64,000 nucleotides of DNA, taken from assembly GCF_002979415.1 (NCBI RefSeq), contig NZ_PCOT01000022.1, forward strand, positions 1-64,000, read 5' to 3'. Numbering within the stretch: position 1 is the first letter of the stretch; every line of letters begins with the position of its first letter. The stretch is from Microbacterium sp. MYb72 (lineage in GTDB: Bacteria > Actinomycetota > Actinomycetes > Actinomycetales > Microbacteriaceae). Below are positions 1 to 9,086 of the stretch, one piece after another. The notes under the pieces were generated by a model, which was given only the letters and a program-made list of their open reading frames with translations, did not search any database and was not told the DNA's origin. Both the position numbers and the translations under genes were made by a program.

Positions 1-248
1 GGGGTATGGGGGGCGAGGGACGAGAGACGCGCAGGCCTTCGGGGGCGCGTGCGCAGAACGTCCTCATAAGAAGAGACGACGCAGCGCGGATTGTGTTACA
101 CGAATCCTCCGTCACGGTTGCATAACGGTGTATCGGTGGGGGTCGGATCTCGCGATCTCCGACAGATTCCACGCCTCGTCTCGTTCTCTTCTTCGGAACA
201 ATCTCTGTCTTCTGGGGGCAGAGCATCGCACGCTGGGGAGAACACACG
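1..248. other. leader region without a visible gene
   Basis: No convincing coding frame was seen here. The only usable signal is GGAG at 237-240, eight bases before the ATG of the surface-protein gene, a good ribosome binding site. No clear -35/-10 pair was recognised. Confidence 0.4.
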
Positions 249-1649
249 ATGATTCGCACTATTCGGCGACGCGGCATTCTGCTGCTCGCACCCGTACTCG
301 CTCTGACGGGACTGCTGACGCTCACGGCCACGTCCGCGCAGGCGGCGACGACGACCGTCACCGACTGGACCACTCTGGATGCCGCCTTCGACGCCGCCGC
401 CGACGGCGACGTGATCGTCCTCGGCGCCGACATCGACGCGAGCGGAACAGCCGACTATCTCGGCGTCCCGTCCGGTGCAGGCGTCACCCTCGACCTGAAC
501 GGCCACTCGCTCACCCTGGCTCCCCTGACGGGGCCGGGTCTCCACGTCGGAAGCACCTCGACGCTCACCGTCGACGACTCCGTCGGCACGGGCCGCCTCG
601 AGGCGGTCGGCAGCGCGAACCCCGCCGACCCTTGGCCCTACTTTCCGGGGATCGGCAGCGACACGACCGACCTGACCGCCGGCGCGCTGACGATCCGCGG
701 AGGCGACGTGATCGTCCGCGGAGGGCAGTACGCCGCCGGCTTCGGCGGGTCGCGATTCGTCGGCGGCGGAGCGCTCACCATGACGGGCGGCTCGCTGACG
801 GCTCAGAGCGGCACGTTCGCCTCGGCGGCAGGCGCCGGCTACCTCGTGTCGAACGACTCCTACGCGGGTTCGGTCACGGTCGTCGGAGCCGAGGATGCGA
901 CGGGTCTGCCGACCCTGTCGGGCAGCGGCAGCGCCGACACCGAGCCGTCGCCGGTCATGTACACGTCGCCCACCACCGGCATCATCGTCACCGGGCATGC
1001 GAACAGCGCCGTCGCCGACCAGGGCGCCCTCGTCCTCGCCTTCCACTACCGCGTGACCTTCGCCTACGCCGACGGGACCACCGCCGACTCGACGCAGATC
1101 GTCGACTGGGGCAAGACGCCTCTCGTGCCGGCCGACCCGGTGCGCCCCGGCTACACGTTCGCGGGCTGGGCGTCGTCGGTGCCCGGCGTGACGCCCGCGG
1201 ATCACGTCACCGCTCCGGTGACGTTCACGGCACAGTGGGTCGCCGCGCCCGTCGACGTGGTGTTCGACCCGGCCAACGGCGACGCGACGACGTCGCAGAG
1301 CGTCGCACCCGGCCAGGCGCCGGTCGTGCCGGCCGACCCGGTGCGCGCGGGCTACACGTTCGCCGGATGGGCGTCGTCGATCCCCGGCACGACGCCGACC
1401 GACCCCGTGACGGTCGCAGTGACCTTCACCGCGCAGTGGACGGCTGTCCCGGTGATCCCTGACACGCCCGACACGGGCGGGACGACGGGCGGGGCGACCG
1501 TCGGGAAGACGCCGAACGGGAGTGCCACTCTGGCGATCACCGGCGGTCAGGTGCCGTCGCTGTGGGCGCTGATCGGGGTGCCGCTCGTGCTGGGCGGCAT
1601 CGCCCTGCTCGTCCGCACTCGTCGCCGGACGGGTTCCGCGACGTCCTGA
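249..1649 (+). CDS. LAxTG-anchored cell-surface protein with two InlB-type repeats
   Basis: Predicted exported surface protein of 466 residues. Residues 1-33 form a signal peptide (arginines, then a Leu-rich core, ending SAQAA). Residues 40-240 are rich in Gly, Thr and short beta-type segments, suggesting a beta-helix (inference). Two InlB B-type (Flg_new) repeats follow at about 267-333 and 335-401; each has GYTFAGWASS and ends TFTAQW. The C-terminus has LAITG at 428-432, then a hydrophobic helix and an Arg-rich tail, the layout of a class E sortase signal. The ATG is chosen for GGAG eight bases upstream. The ligand is unknown. The two repeats are close to identical at DNA level over parts of their length, suggesting recent duplication. 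Confidence 0.8.
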   Translation: MIRTIRRRGILLLAPVLALTGLLTLTATSAQAATTTVTDWTTLDAAFDAAADGDVIVLGADIDASGTADYLGVPSGAGVTLDLNGHSLTLAPLTGPGLHVGSTSTLTVDDSVGTGRLEAVGSANPADPWPYFPGIGSDTTDLTAGALTIRGGDVIVRGGQYAAGFGGSRFVGGGALTMTGGSLTAQSGTFASAAGAGYLVSNDSYAGSVTVVGAEDATGLPTLSGSGSADTEPSPVMYTSPTTGIIVTGHANSAVADQGALVLAFHYRVTFAYADGTTADSTQIVDWGKTPLVPADPVRPGYTFAGWASSVPGVTPADHVTAPVTFTAQWVAAPVDVVFDPANGDATTSQSVAPGQAPVVPADPVRAGYTFAGWASSIPGTTPTDPVTVAVTFTAQWTAVPVIPDTPDTGGTTGGATVGKTPNGSATLAITGGQVPSLWALIGVPLVLGGIALLVRTRRRTGSATS

Positions 1650-1666
1650 TCACCGCATCCTTCGCT

Positions 1667-1705
1667 GAGGTCCCGCAGACGTCCTGACGGCGTCGGCGGG
1701 ACCTC
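1667..1705. terminator. bidirectional hairpin between convergent genes
   Basis: GAGGTCCCGC at 1667-1676 pairs perfectly with GCGGGACCTC at 1696-1705. It lies between the stops of the surface-protein gene and the lipoprotein gene, so it probably ends both transcripts. Confidence 0.6.
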
Positions 1706-1765
1706 TCGCTGTCACCGCCGGGTTCGCCCACGAGCTGCCGGTCGGGGCCCGGTGGGGTCGGTGCA

Positions 1766-2770
1766 CTAACGCGGGCACGTCTCCGGTCGGGGGATGCCGT
1801 GGATCTGCGCCCACTGCGCCTGCAGCTCCCCGCCGAACTGGGGCTCCGGGCCGGTCAGCTCCGGTGTGCATCCCGAGGTGCTGAACCCGCCGATCACCTG
1901 ACCGGGAACGGCGGTGAGGGCGACCGTGTAGGGCTCCTCGCCCGGTGTGGCAGCCTCGAGCACGGTGCGGATCGCAGGCCACCCCGAGGTCTCGGTGAGC
2001 GCCCGGTCGGGCGGGATGCTCGGGGCCATCCCGGTCGGGATCCGGAACCTGAGCCGCGGAGGAGACCCCGTGAAGACGTCGACGTCGAGTTCGAGCTCAT
2101 GGTCGGGGTCGCTCGCGACGAAGCCGAGGTAGGACGCGTCGAGTGCGTGGAGCGTCGCACTCAGTGAGGCCGAGACGGGGGACTCGACGGTGGAGCCGTC
2201 TCCGATCGCGAGAGTGAGCCCGTCGGTGCGGGTCTGCATCGCGAACTCATCGAGAAGATTCGCTTGCGCGGCAGGGGAGAGACCCTCGTTCGGCACGTGG
2301 ATGGTGCGCCCGTCTCCTGCGGATGCCGAGATCGGCATCCCGCGCTGCGCCCGGCTGAGCCATTCCTCGACGAAGGCCACTCCCGTCGGCGGAGTCCCGG
2401 GAGCGAGGGAGAACGACGCGTCCTCATTGGCCGTGAGGGTCAGTCGGAGCGACGTCGCGCGCGAGCCGCTGACCTCGTACTCGTCGAATCCGCCGTCCTT
2501 CGAGGCCAGCCACGTGGTCATGACGCGGTGGGCCTCCTGCGCCGTCACTCCGGCCTCGAGCGTGACGCTCGTGTCTCTCGAGATGCCCGCGTCGAATCCG
2601 CCGTCATCCACGACGCAGGATGCCGAGGCGACGCCGGGCAGCGGCTGGAGGACCTCGCAGGTCGCCGCTGCAGCGCGTTCCGCCTCGGAGACGTCCAGGG
2701 GCGAAGAGCAACCCGCGAGGGAGACGGTCACCACCGCGACGGCGAGGACCGCCCACACACGAGAATGCAT
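1766..2770 (-). CDS. secreted lipoprotein of unknown function
   Basis: 334-residue predicted lipoprotein. The N-terminus has a short hydrophobic stretch and a lipobox (SLAGC, lipidated Cys at 21). The body has no motif I recognise; it is mixed alpha/beta with two conserved-looking cysteines (CEVLQPLPGVASASC) just after the anchor. The frame is open much further upstream on this strand, but ATG at 2770 is the only start that places a signal peptide at the N-terminus. It lies 86 bases downstream of the sigma-factor gene on the same strand, so it may be co-transcribed and could be an extracellular partner of that protein (inference). Confidence 0.72.
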   Translation of the reverse strand: MHSRVWAVLAVAVVTVSLAGCSSPLDVSEAERAAAATCEVLQPLPGVASASCVVDDGGFDAGISRDTSVTLEAGVTAQEAHRVMTTWLASKDGGFDEYEVSGSRATSLRLTLTANEDASFSLAPGTPPTGVAFVEEWLSRAQRGMPISASAGDGRTIHVPNEGLSPAAQANLLDEFAMQTRTDGLTLAIGDGSTVESPVSASLSATLHALDASYLGFVASDPDHELELDVDVFTGSPPRLRFRIPTGMAPSIPPDRALTETSGWPAIRTVLEAATPGEEPYTVALTAVPGQVIGGFSTSGCTPELTGPEPQFGGELQAQWAQIHGIPRPETCPR

Positions 2771-2856
2771 ACGGCGATACTTCCATGAGGTGATCGGCTC
2801 CTCGGTCCGCACCACCCGAGTCGCGCCGTTCAGGGCGCGATGGCGCCGCGCCGCGC

Positions 2857-4635
2857 TCAGGGATCGACGACCTCGAAGATCCCCCCGCCTCCGCGCGGCC
2901 AGGAGGGGTCGCGGGTGGGGTCGACGACGTCGACCGGTGCGGTGATCCCCGGACCGGAGTACCAGTCGGCGTCGATGACGGAGAAGGCGAACGGGTACCA
3001 CCCGTCGGCGAGCATCCTGATCCGACGGGTCGCGTGGCCGGTCGCATCCAGGGTGATGGTCGCGTCGGTCTTGGGGGTGGAGGCCCAGATCGTGCCGTTC
3101 GGCGGCCCGGTGAGGGAGATGACGATCCCCGTGGTCCGGGCCTCCTCGAGTGGTATCGGCCCCTCGATCTGCTCGAACCCCTGCACCGTCGGGGTCTGCA
3201 CGGTGATCGTCCCCGTCGTCGCGAGCGACTGCTCGGTGGGGGTGAAAGCCCACACGGCGTAGTCGTACGCCCCGGCGTCGAAGGCGAGAGGGCGAGTGTC
3301 GAAGGTCCACGATCCGTCCGGTGCGACATCGACCTCGTACCGTTGCGATGCGAACTCGATCGCGACGGAGTTCCCGGGGGTCGTGCGGCCGGTGATCATG
3401 GGGGCGAGGTACGCCGTGACATCGGGCGGGGAGGTGAGGCCAGGGGTCAGCGTCGGCGTCCCTCCGGGGTCGGTGCCGGGGCCGGGGACCTCGGGCCCGG
3501 CGGGCTGAGGCGCCGGGGGAACGTACTGCGAGACCGGCTCCGTGTGGAAGTCGACGAGCGGAACGTTCGGGTCCGAGTTCCAGCGCCCGAGCCGCGGCGG
3601 CAGCGGCACGGTCGTCACGGGGGTGGAGGTGGGCGTGGTGCCGGTCTGACCGAGTGACGCCCCGTCGGGCGTCGGTGTCGTGACCGGTACCTGCACGTTC
3701 GTGTCGGCGAGGGCCGGTGCATCGATGTCCCCCGGCTGGAGGAAGAAGGAGCCGAGCAGGATGCCGCCGACGGCCAGCACGCCGACACCGCCGGCGAGCA
3801 GGCTGGCGATGCCGGTGCCGGCTCCCGTGAGGAGGATGCTGGCGGCCACCGCCGTGCCGGGAGCGAGTGCGCTCGTCGCGGGCAGAGCGACGCCGAGTGC
3901 GCCGAAGCCCGCGGCGGAGAGGGTGACGCCCTGCAGGCGTCGGGCATCGGTGCGCAGGCTCACGAGCAGGTCGCTGCACATGTCGCACGACTCGAGGTGC
4001 GTCGTGATCTCGCGGGCGAGGAGCTGGTCGTCGGGCTCGGAGAGGTGCCGAGGGAGCAGGCGCGCGGCGTGGGTCTCATCCTCGCGCAGCACGACGGGCA
4101 CCTGCCGCGTCAGCCACTGGAGTTTCAGCCCGGATCGTGCCCGGCGGTGCAGCGCTGAGACCGCGTTCGGCTTGATGCCGAGCTCGCGGGCGATCTCCGG
4201 TCTCGCGACGTCCGCGACCTCCGACAGCCAGAGCACCTTCTGCCAGCGCTCTGGCAGCTCCTGGAAGGCTCCGAGCAGGTCGTTGGCGTTGGACTCCCGC
4301 TCGACCAGGCTCAGCGCGTCGCGGAAGTCGACCGCATCCGCCTCCACGGTGTCGTCGAACCTGCTCGCTTCCTTGCGCCAGCGGATCGCGGTGTTGCGGA
4401 TGACGGCCTTGAGGTAGGAGCGGAAGGCGAAGTCGGGGCCCGTGCCCGAGGTCGTGATCTGCTGGTAGATCGCGAGGAACGACTCGGAGGCGAGATCCTC
4501 GGCGCGGGAGGGGAGCATTCGACGGGCGTATCGCAGGGCCGCGCCGATGTGGCGCTCCCACAGGACCACGTAGGCGTCGCGCTCGCCGTCGCGCAGCTCT
4601 CGGAGCAGCTCGGCGTCGCTCCGGGGGTCTTCCAT
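2857..4635 (-). CDS. ECF-type sigma factor fused to zinc finger, membrane segment and Ig-like domains
   Basis: 592 residues, about three times a normal ECF sigma factor. Residues 20-95 match sigma-70 region 2 (AEDLASESFLAIYQQ, then RSYLKAVIRNTAIRWRKE). Residues 115-175 match region 4 with its helix-turn-helix (ARPEIARELGIKPNAVSALH). Residues 205-225 carry His213, Cys217 and Cys220 in the HxxxCxxC arrangement of anti-sigma zinc fingers. Residues 238-300 are hydrophobic and probably cross the membrane. A Pro/Thr/Gly linker (312-400) leads to two Ig-like beta domains (about 405-480 and 483-572). Sigma, anti-sigma-like and probable sensor parts are thus in one chain. It could be a membrane-tethered sigma released on a cell-wall signal (inference). 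No separate anti-sigma gene is adjacent. Confidence 0.85.
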   Translation of the reverse strand: MEDPRSDAELLRELRDGERDAYVVLWERHIGAALRYARRMLPSRAEDLASESFLAIYQQITTSGTGPDFAFRSYLKAVIRNTAIRWRKEASRFDDTVEADAVDFRDALSLVERESNANDLLGAFQELPERWQKVLWLSEVADVARPEIARELGIKPNAVSALHRRARSGLKLQWLTRQVPVVLREDETHAARLLPRHLSEPDDQLLAREITTHLESCDMCSDLLVSLRTDARRLQGVTLSAAGFGALGVALPATSALAPGTAVAASILLTGAGTGIASLLAGGVGVLAVGGILLGSFFLQPGDIDAPALADTNVQVPVTTPTPDGASLGQTGTTPTSTPVTTVPLPPRLGRWNSDPNVPLVDFHTEPVSQYVPPAPQPAGPEVPGPGTDPGGTPTLTPGLTSPPDVTAYLAPMITGRTTPGNSVAIEFASQRYEVDVAPDGSWTFDTRPLAFDAGAYDYAVWAFTPTEQSLATTGTITVQTPTVQGFEQIEGPIPLEEARTTGIVISLTGPPNGTIWASTPKTDATITLDATGHATRRIRMLADGWYPFAFSVIDADWYSGPGITAPVDVVDPTRDPSWPRGGGGIFEVVDP

Positions 4636-4714
4636 GCAGGCGACTCCGAACCGTCATATCGATATTTCCCACCCCATGATAGGAGAGCGCGGGGCTTCGC
4701 GGGGAGACTCGCCG

Positions 4715-5107
4715 TTACGCGAGTGCCAGCGCGGAGAAGACGACTCCGGCGACGGCGCAGACCACGCCGACCGTGATGAGCACGCCGCCGTTCCATCGGA
4801 GCTGCGCGGGTTGGGATCGAGACGGGTCGGCGGGATCGTACGCGACGATGCAGGTGCCGCCGTACGGCGGACGGAACATGACCTTCACCCTGGCGACGCC
4901 GGAGCGGCTGACGCCCTCGGCGGTGACGTACTCGTACCGGGAGGGCGACCAGCGCAGCGACGGGCCGATCCACTGCCCCTCGACGCGCGTCCAGTGCGAC
5001 GGCACGAGAGCCCGGACCCGGAAGCCCGCGAAGGCGACGAGGGTGCCCGTGATCACGAGCATGAAGGCGGCGATGAACACGTGCCCCTCCGATCGGTCGT
5101 CCTGCAC
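4715..5107 (-). CDS. DUF3592-type membrane protein
   Basis: 130 residues with membrane helices at about 9-29 and 105-127 enclosing a short exported beta-rich segment. This two-helix plan, with V-Y-Y-like strands and a DPADPSRS loop before the second helix, fits DUF3592 proteins, whose function is unknown. It lies 30 bases after the protease gene and 79 bases before the sigma gene on the same strand, so all may share transcripts. Confidence 0.65.
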   Translation of the reverse strand: MQDDRSEGHVFIAAFMLVITGTLVAFAGFRVRALVPSHWTRVEGQWIGPSLRWSPSRYEYVTAEGVSRSGVARVKVMFRPPYGGTCIVAYDPADPSRSQPAQLRWNGGVLITVGVVCAVAGVVFSALALA

Positions 5108-5137
5108 CAGTCGAGTGTAGAGGGAGTGCGCGGCCGA

Positions 5138-5986
5138 CTACTCGTTGGCCGCCATCGTCTGCGAGACCCAGTCGCGATACGCCGTGACGTCGGTGTAGAG
5201 CCCCGGGCCCTTCTCGCAGGAGGGCGACATGGCGCCCGGTCCGGACGTGACGCCGATCAGCTCCCAGCGTCCGTTGCTGCCGCGCTGGATCTGCGGGCCG
5301 CCGGAGTCGCCGTTGCACGCCATCGCATCGGCCTTGTGGCTCACCGTGCACAGACGCGTGACGCCGGCGAAGCCCGGATCGCACTCGGACGCGTCGCCAC
5401 GGAACGTCTCCAACTGCCGCAGCTTCTTGGACATCTTCCACTTGGTCGGGTTCTGCTCGGGCGTGGTCAGGCCGAACCCGAGGATGCGCGTGGCGCTGCC
5501 GGGATCGGCTGCATGATCGGCGATCGCGATCGGTCGCTGAGAGACCGGCTTGTCGAGGCGGATCAACGCGATGTCGTTCTGATTCGGCATCCCCTGGGCG
5601 TAATCGGGATGCTGGAACACCTGCACCATGTCTCGGAGGGTTCCACCCGAGGTGCGCTTGTCGCTGCCGATGCGCACCGTGCCCTCGGCGAACGATCCGA
5701 TCTCCCGGTCCACGCAGTGCGCGGCGGTCACGACCCACTCCGGTGCGATCAGCGCAGCGCCGCAGCCGCCGTCGTCGAGTCCGGCGAGCGGCGCCGTGAT
5801 CGGAATGCTCGCCATGAACGGGTACTTCTCGGATGCGGCGGAGCCTCCGACGATCGTCTTGACCGTGGTCGGCGCTGCGCTCGCCGCCTGTGTGGAGGCG
5901 AGCGAGAGAGCGAGGCCGCAGGCCGTGACGGCGATGACGCCTGAGGCGCGGGTCAGCGTGCGACGAAGCGCGGTGTTCGAGGTCAT
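5138..5986 (-). CDS. secreted trypsin-like serine protease (S1 family)
   Basis: 282 residues from the ATG at 5986. Residues 1-38 are a signal peptide ending ASA. The mature start IVGG at 45-48 is the classic zymogen activation site, so a short propeptide is probably removed. The catalytic triad is visible: His90 in TAAHC, Asp138 in NDIAL, Ser228 in GDSGGP. Cysteines near the His and Ser fit S1 disulfides. An ATG 42 bases upstream (6028) is in frame, but 5986 is preferred because it has GAAAGG at a good distance and puts the signal peptide at the N-terminus. Substrate is unknown; the residue below Ser suggests trypsin-like specificity only weakly. Confidence 0.9.
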   Translation of the reverse strand: MTSNTALRRTLTRASGVIAVTACGLALSLASTQAASAAPTTVKTIVGGSAASEKYPFMASIPITAPLAGLDDGGCGAALIAPEWVVTAAHCVDREIGSFAEGTVRIGSDKRTSGGTLRDMVQVFQHPDYAQGMPNQNDIALIRLDKPVSQRPIAIADHAADPGSATRILGFGLTTPEQNPTKWKMSKKLRQLETFRGDASECDPGFAGVTRLCTVSHKADAMACNGDSGGPQIQRGSNGRWELIGVTSGPGAMSPSCEKGPGLYTDVTAYRDWVSQTMAANE

Positions 5987-6135
5987 GAGGGGTGCCTTTC
6001 CTGAGCGGTCGAGGTGACCGGACGTCATACCTCGACGTTAGAAAGGAACCCGCGGCGATCCCATACAGCGGGCTGCCGAAGCGGGGTGGAGCTGGCGCCA
6101 CCCCACGGTGCCGCAGGGGAGGTGACGTGCCGGTG

Positions 6136-6921
6136 TCAGAGCACGATCTGGTCTGCCGTGGTCAGCTCGCGCCATCCGCCCGCGCGTGCCCCGGGGGCCG
6201 CGAGGACATCGGCATCCGTCAGCACGCCGAAGTCGACTCCGGTCACGCGGGCTATCTCCGCCACGGGCACCTGGAACGTGCGGAACGCCCCGAGCGGCGG
6301 AGCGGCGAGCAGCCCCTCGCTGGTGTCGACGAGCGCGGCTTGGTCGAGGATGAAACCCGCGCAGGAGAGACCGGCTGCTCCCGACCAGGCCGCGACCTTC
6401 CAGAACCGCAGCGGGATGCGGATGCCGCGGTACGGCGGGTCGTCGTCGGCCAGCACGGGCGCGGTGAAGACCGAGAGGCGCTGGGCCGTGGCCTCGGCGT
6501 AGGCGAGCACATGGTCTTCGAGTCCGAGCCAGAGCTCCTTGGACTGGTTGAAGCCGGCGGCCTGCGGTGCGGCGTTCGTGTAGAAGAACGTGGCCTCCAT
6601 CGCCGCTCGCGCTTCGGCCGTCTCACCCCAACCGGGGTCGCGGCGGCGCACGAGGTGACCGCGGTCGAGGTCGTTCCGCGCGTACACGGCGGGGCCGGTC
6701 TGGGCGGCGGCGTCGACGCGCGGGTCGAGGCGCCACTCTCCCGCGCGCGGGAGATCGAGCAGGCGGGGGCCGTCGATGTTCACCCCGGTCGCCGCCGCGA
6801 GTCGACGATCCCGGTCGAGCAGCACGGTGAAACGCGGGTAGTCGAGAGCGTGCACATCCTGGGCCGGATGCGGCAGCGCCACAGCGTTCGAGAGGAATCC
6901 GGGGTCGTAGCCGTCGGTCAT
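6136..6921 (-). CDS. DNA/RNA non-specific endonuclease (DRGH family)
   Basis: 261 residues related to the NUC1/EndA beta-beta-alpha-metal nucleases. The signature DRGH is present in NDLDRGHLVRR, His being the general base, followed by an Asn-rich segment (FFYTNAAPQAAGFNQ) that supplies the metal-binding Asn. There is no signal peptide, unlike most family members, so it may act in the cytoplasm or leave by another route. A second in-frame ATG at 6939 would add six residues. It stands alone, divergent from the next gene. Confidence 0.82.
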   Translation of the reverse strand: MTDGYDPGFLSNAVALPHPAQDVHALDYPRFTVLLDRDRRLAAATGVNIDGPRLLDLPRAGEWRLDPRVDAAAQTGPAVYARNDLDRGHLVRRRDPGWGETAEARAAMEATFFYTNAAPQAAGFNQSKELWLGLEDHVLAYAEATAQRLSVFTAPVLADDDPPYRGIRIPLRFWKVAAWSGAAGLSCAGFILDQAALVDTSEGLLAAPPLGAFRTFQVPVAEIARVTGVDFGVLTDADVLAAPGARAGGWRELTTADQIVL

Positions 6922-7044
6922 GCGACCATCGTGCCCCATGCCGCCGACATGGTCTCCGGACGGCGCCCGACCGGGCGTGCCATCGGCGTGGGGGCTCCGT
7001 TCGCGACCGGTGCGGAGACGTCGGCGATGTCATAGCCTGGCGGG

Positions 7045-7881
7045 GTGATTCCCGCACCCCGCCGCATTCCTGCTGGACCAGAACTCGAACTCCTCATGCG
7101 ACTGTACGGTTACCGTTTCACCCGCACGGGCGGTGTCGCCGGGGCCGAGGCGTCGCGAGAGGCCGCCGACGAGGCCGAGGCCGAGTCCTCGGGGTGGCCG
7201 ATTCGTTCCGTCGAACGTTGCACACCTGTTGAGATCGTCGAGCGGTCGATCACCGCGGCTACGGCGCTTGACGAGGATGCCGTGCTCGGTGCGTTCATCG
7301 CAGGCCTCGGCAGCGCCTGGCACGGACGCCAGACCGTGATCTCCTTCGCGTGGGCACGGCACCTCGCGACCGCTCCCGTGGCGGAGAACGGCGTGCCCGA
7401 CTGCGGGCTGGCGGCGCGACAGGGGAGTGCGCTCGAGTTCGATGCGACCGAAGTGCTGCTCCGTCTCGCACTCGGCTGGGCCTGGAACGAGCAGCCGCAT
7501 CACTACCTCCCCGATCTCGAGACCGCGGCCGCAGAGGGGCTTCCGGCTCCCACTGAAGATGACAGGGAGCGGCTGCGCACTCTGTTCGAGGTGATCTCTG
7601 CCCAGCCGGCCGGCACCCGGGCAAGCGAGCTCGAGCGAGCGATCGCCCGCGCCAAGGTGGTCGCGGGCGCGGACAAGTATCAGCGCTACGGCATCCTCAT
7701 CGGACTCGCCGAGTACGGGCTGCTGCCGAGCACGCTCCCGCCCAGCTGGGACAGGTTCGTCTCCCGCGAAGAGGTCGCCGATGCGTGGTCGGGTGGGCCC
7801 CGATCTGACATCACACCGCCTCTCTCCGGATGGCGCGGCGGCATCGACGCGGATCGCGCGGCGCGACTGCTGGCGATCTGA
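7045..7881 (+). CDS. conserved hypothetical protein
   Basis: 278 residues from a GTG at 7045; an internal ATG at 7096 is an alternative start. I recognise no family. It is soluble, rich in Trp and Glu, predicted mostly helical, with HGRQTVISFAWARHLA and LGWAWNEQPHHYLPDLE as its most distinctive stretches. The codon use is typical of the region. It sits alone between a divergent nuclease gene and a convergent phosphatase gene. Confidence 0.65.
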   Translation: MIPAPRRIPAGPELELLMRLYGYRFTRTGGVAGAEASREAADEAEAESSGWPIRSVERCTPVEIVERSITAATALDEDAVLGAFIAGLGSAWHGRQTVISFAWARHLATAPVAENGVPDCGLAARQGSALEFDATEVLLRLALGWAWNEQPHHYLPDLETAAAEGLPAPTEDDRERLRTLFEVISAQPAGTRASELERAIARAKVVAGADKYQRYGILIGLAEYGLLPSTLPPSWDRFVSREEVADAWSGGPRSDITPPLSGWRGGIDADRAARLLAI

Positions 7882-7902
7882 GGCCCACCGGGCCCACGCG
7901 CG

Positions 7903-8628
7903 CTAGGACTCCGAGGGCTTCAGCGGCAGCTGCGGGCCGTGGTTCCAGGCGAGGATGGCGGGCTGCTCCCTGGTGTAGCCGAGAACCGACACCGAGCCGG
8001 CATCCAGTGTGATCTGCGCGCCGAACCGGGGCGCCTCGCGGAGGAACACGGCCGTGAGGATGCGCAGGTAGTGACCGTGCGCGATCAGCGCCACGTCGCC
8101 GTCGGCCATCGCCGGCAGCACCCTCGTCAGCACGCGCGACGCCCGTGCGGCGACCTCCTCGACGGTCTCGCCGGGGGTCTCACCGCGGATCACGCCGTGG
8201 TTGAACGCCGTCCAGTCGTAGCCGAGCTCGGCGCGGATGTCGGCGCTGGTCCGCCCCTCGTACCCGCCGTAGTCCCACTCGACCAGCAGCGGGTCGATCT
8301 CGGCGTCGAGTCCGGCGAGCTCCGCCGTCCGTCGTGCGCGCTGCAGCGGGGAGGTCAGGATGAGTCCGAAGTCGTAGCCGCGCACCAGTCGGCCGGCCGC
8401 GGCGGCCAGCTCCTCACCGTGGGCGGTCAGCGGGATGTCGGTGCGTCCGGTGTGGCGGCCGCTCTTCGACCACTCCGTCTCTCCGTGGCGCAGCAGCACG
8501 AGCTTGCCCTGCGGATTGTCGGGGGCGGGGCGATCGGGCAGGGGGTCAGGAGCATCCACACCGCCACCGTAACCCCTCGCGAACACCCACGGGCGATCCC
8601 GGGCGCCGCGGCCGCCGACCTCGGTCAC
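7903..8628 (-). CDS. histidine phosphatase family protein
   Basis: Member of the phosphoglycerate-mutase-like histidine phosphatase superfamily. LLRHGETEW carries the phosphorylated His, LTSPLQRARRTAE the second Arg, and LIAHGHYLRIL the second catalytic His. Closest in style to small broad-specificity phosphatases (GpmB/CobC-like); the substrate cannot be read from sequence. A GTG at 8628 overlaps the MarR stop (GTGA), which favours coupling. A GTG at 8559 would remove a 23-residue Gly/Arg-rich stretch that is not family-like, and may be the true start. Confidence 0.85.
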   Translation of the reverse strand: MTEVGGRGARDRPWVFARGYGGGVDAPDPLPDRPAPDNPQGKLVLLRHGETEWSKSGRHTGRTDIPLTAHGEELAAAAGRLVRGYDFGLILTSPLQRARRTAELAGLDAEIDPLLVEWDYGGYEGRTSADIRAELGYDWTAFNHGVIRGETPGETVEEVAARASRVLTRVLPAMADGDVALIAHGHYLRILTAVFLREAPRFGAQITLDAGSVSVLGYTREQPAILAWNHGPQLPLKPSES

Positions 8629-9068
8629 CGGATGTCGAACCCGGACTCCTCCGCCTCGGCGATGAGGAGGCGGCTGATCAGGCGCACGAGCGTCGTGCGC
8701 TCGGCCTCCGGCAGATGCGCGAGCAGGCGCGAGGCCTCCGCGTCGAACTCGGCTTCGCCCGCTGTGGCGCGTGCGCGGCCCTCGTCCGTGAGGCGCACCT
8801 GCACCGCGCGACCATCGTCGGGGGAGCGGAAGCGCTCCACGAGTCCCCGCTTCTCAGCGCGGTCGACGAGCCCGCTGATGCTCGACTTGTCCAGGCCCAG
8901 GCGGGCGCCGAGCTCGCTCATGAGCGGCGTCCGGTCGCGCAGGATGCCGAGCATCCGGCCCTGCACCACCGACAACCCCTGGGCGGACGAGCGCTCCTCG
9001 AGGATCCTCTGCACGAGGAAGGTCAGCTGTGCCAGGGCATCGGCCGGGGAGAGCGCGGCATCCGTCAT
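8625..9068 (-). CDS. MarR family transcriptional regulator
   Basis: 147 residues with the MarR winged-helix fold: a recognition region in LGARLGLDKSSISGLVDRAEKRGLVERF and the wing in RSPDDGRAVQVRLTDEGRA. It is transcribed divergently from the quinone oxidoreductase-like gene. The shared gap contains inverted repeats, so it probably represses that gene and itself in response to a quinone, aromatic or oxidant ligand (inference from family and layout). The phosphatase gene overlaps its stop codon. Confidence 0.88.
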   Translation of the reverse strand: MTDAALSPADALAQLTFLVQRILEERSSAQGLSVVQGRMLGILRDRTPLMSELGARLGLDKSSISGLVDRAEKRGLVERFRSPDDGRAVQVRLTDEGRARATAGEAEFDAEASRLLAHLPEAERTTLVRLISRLLIAEAEESGFDIR

Positions 9069-9086
9069 GGGAACAGTCTAGCCAAA

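Noticed and set aside
2771..3988. Upstream extension of the lipoprotein frame
   Set aside because: It reads across the sigma-factor gene in another frame and is Arg/Pro-rich. The signal peptide starts at 2770.
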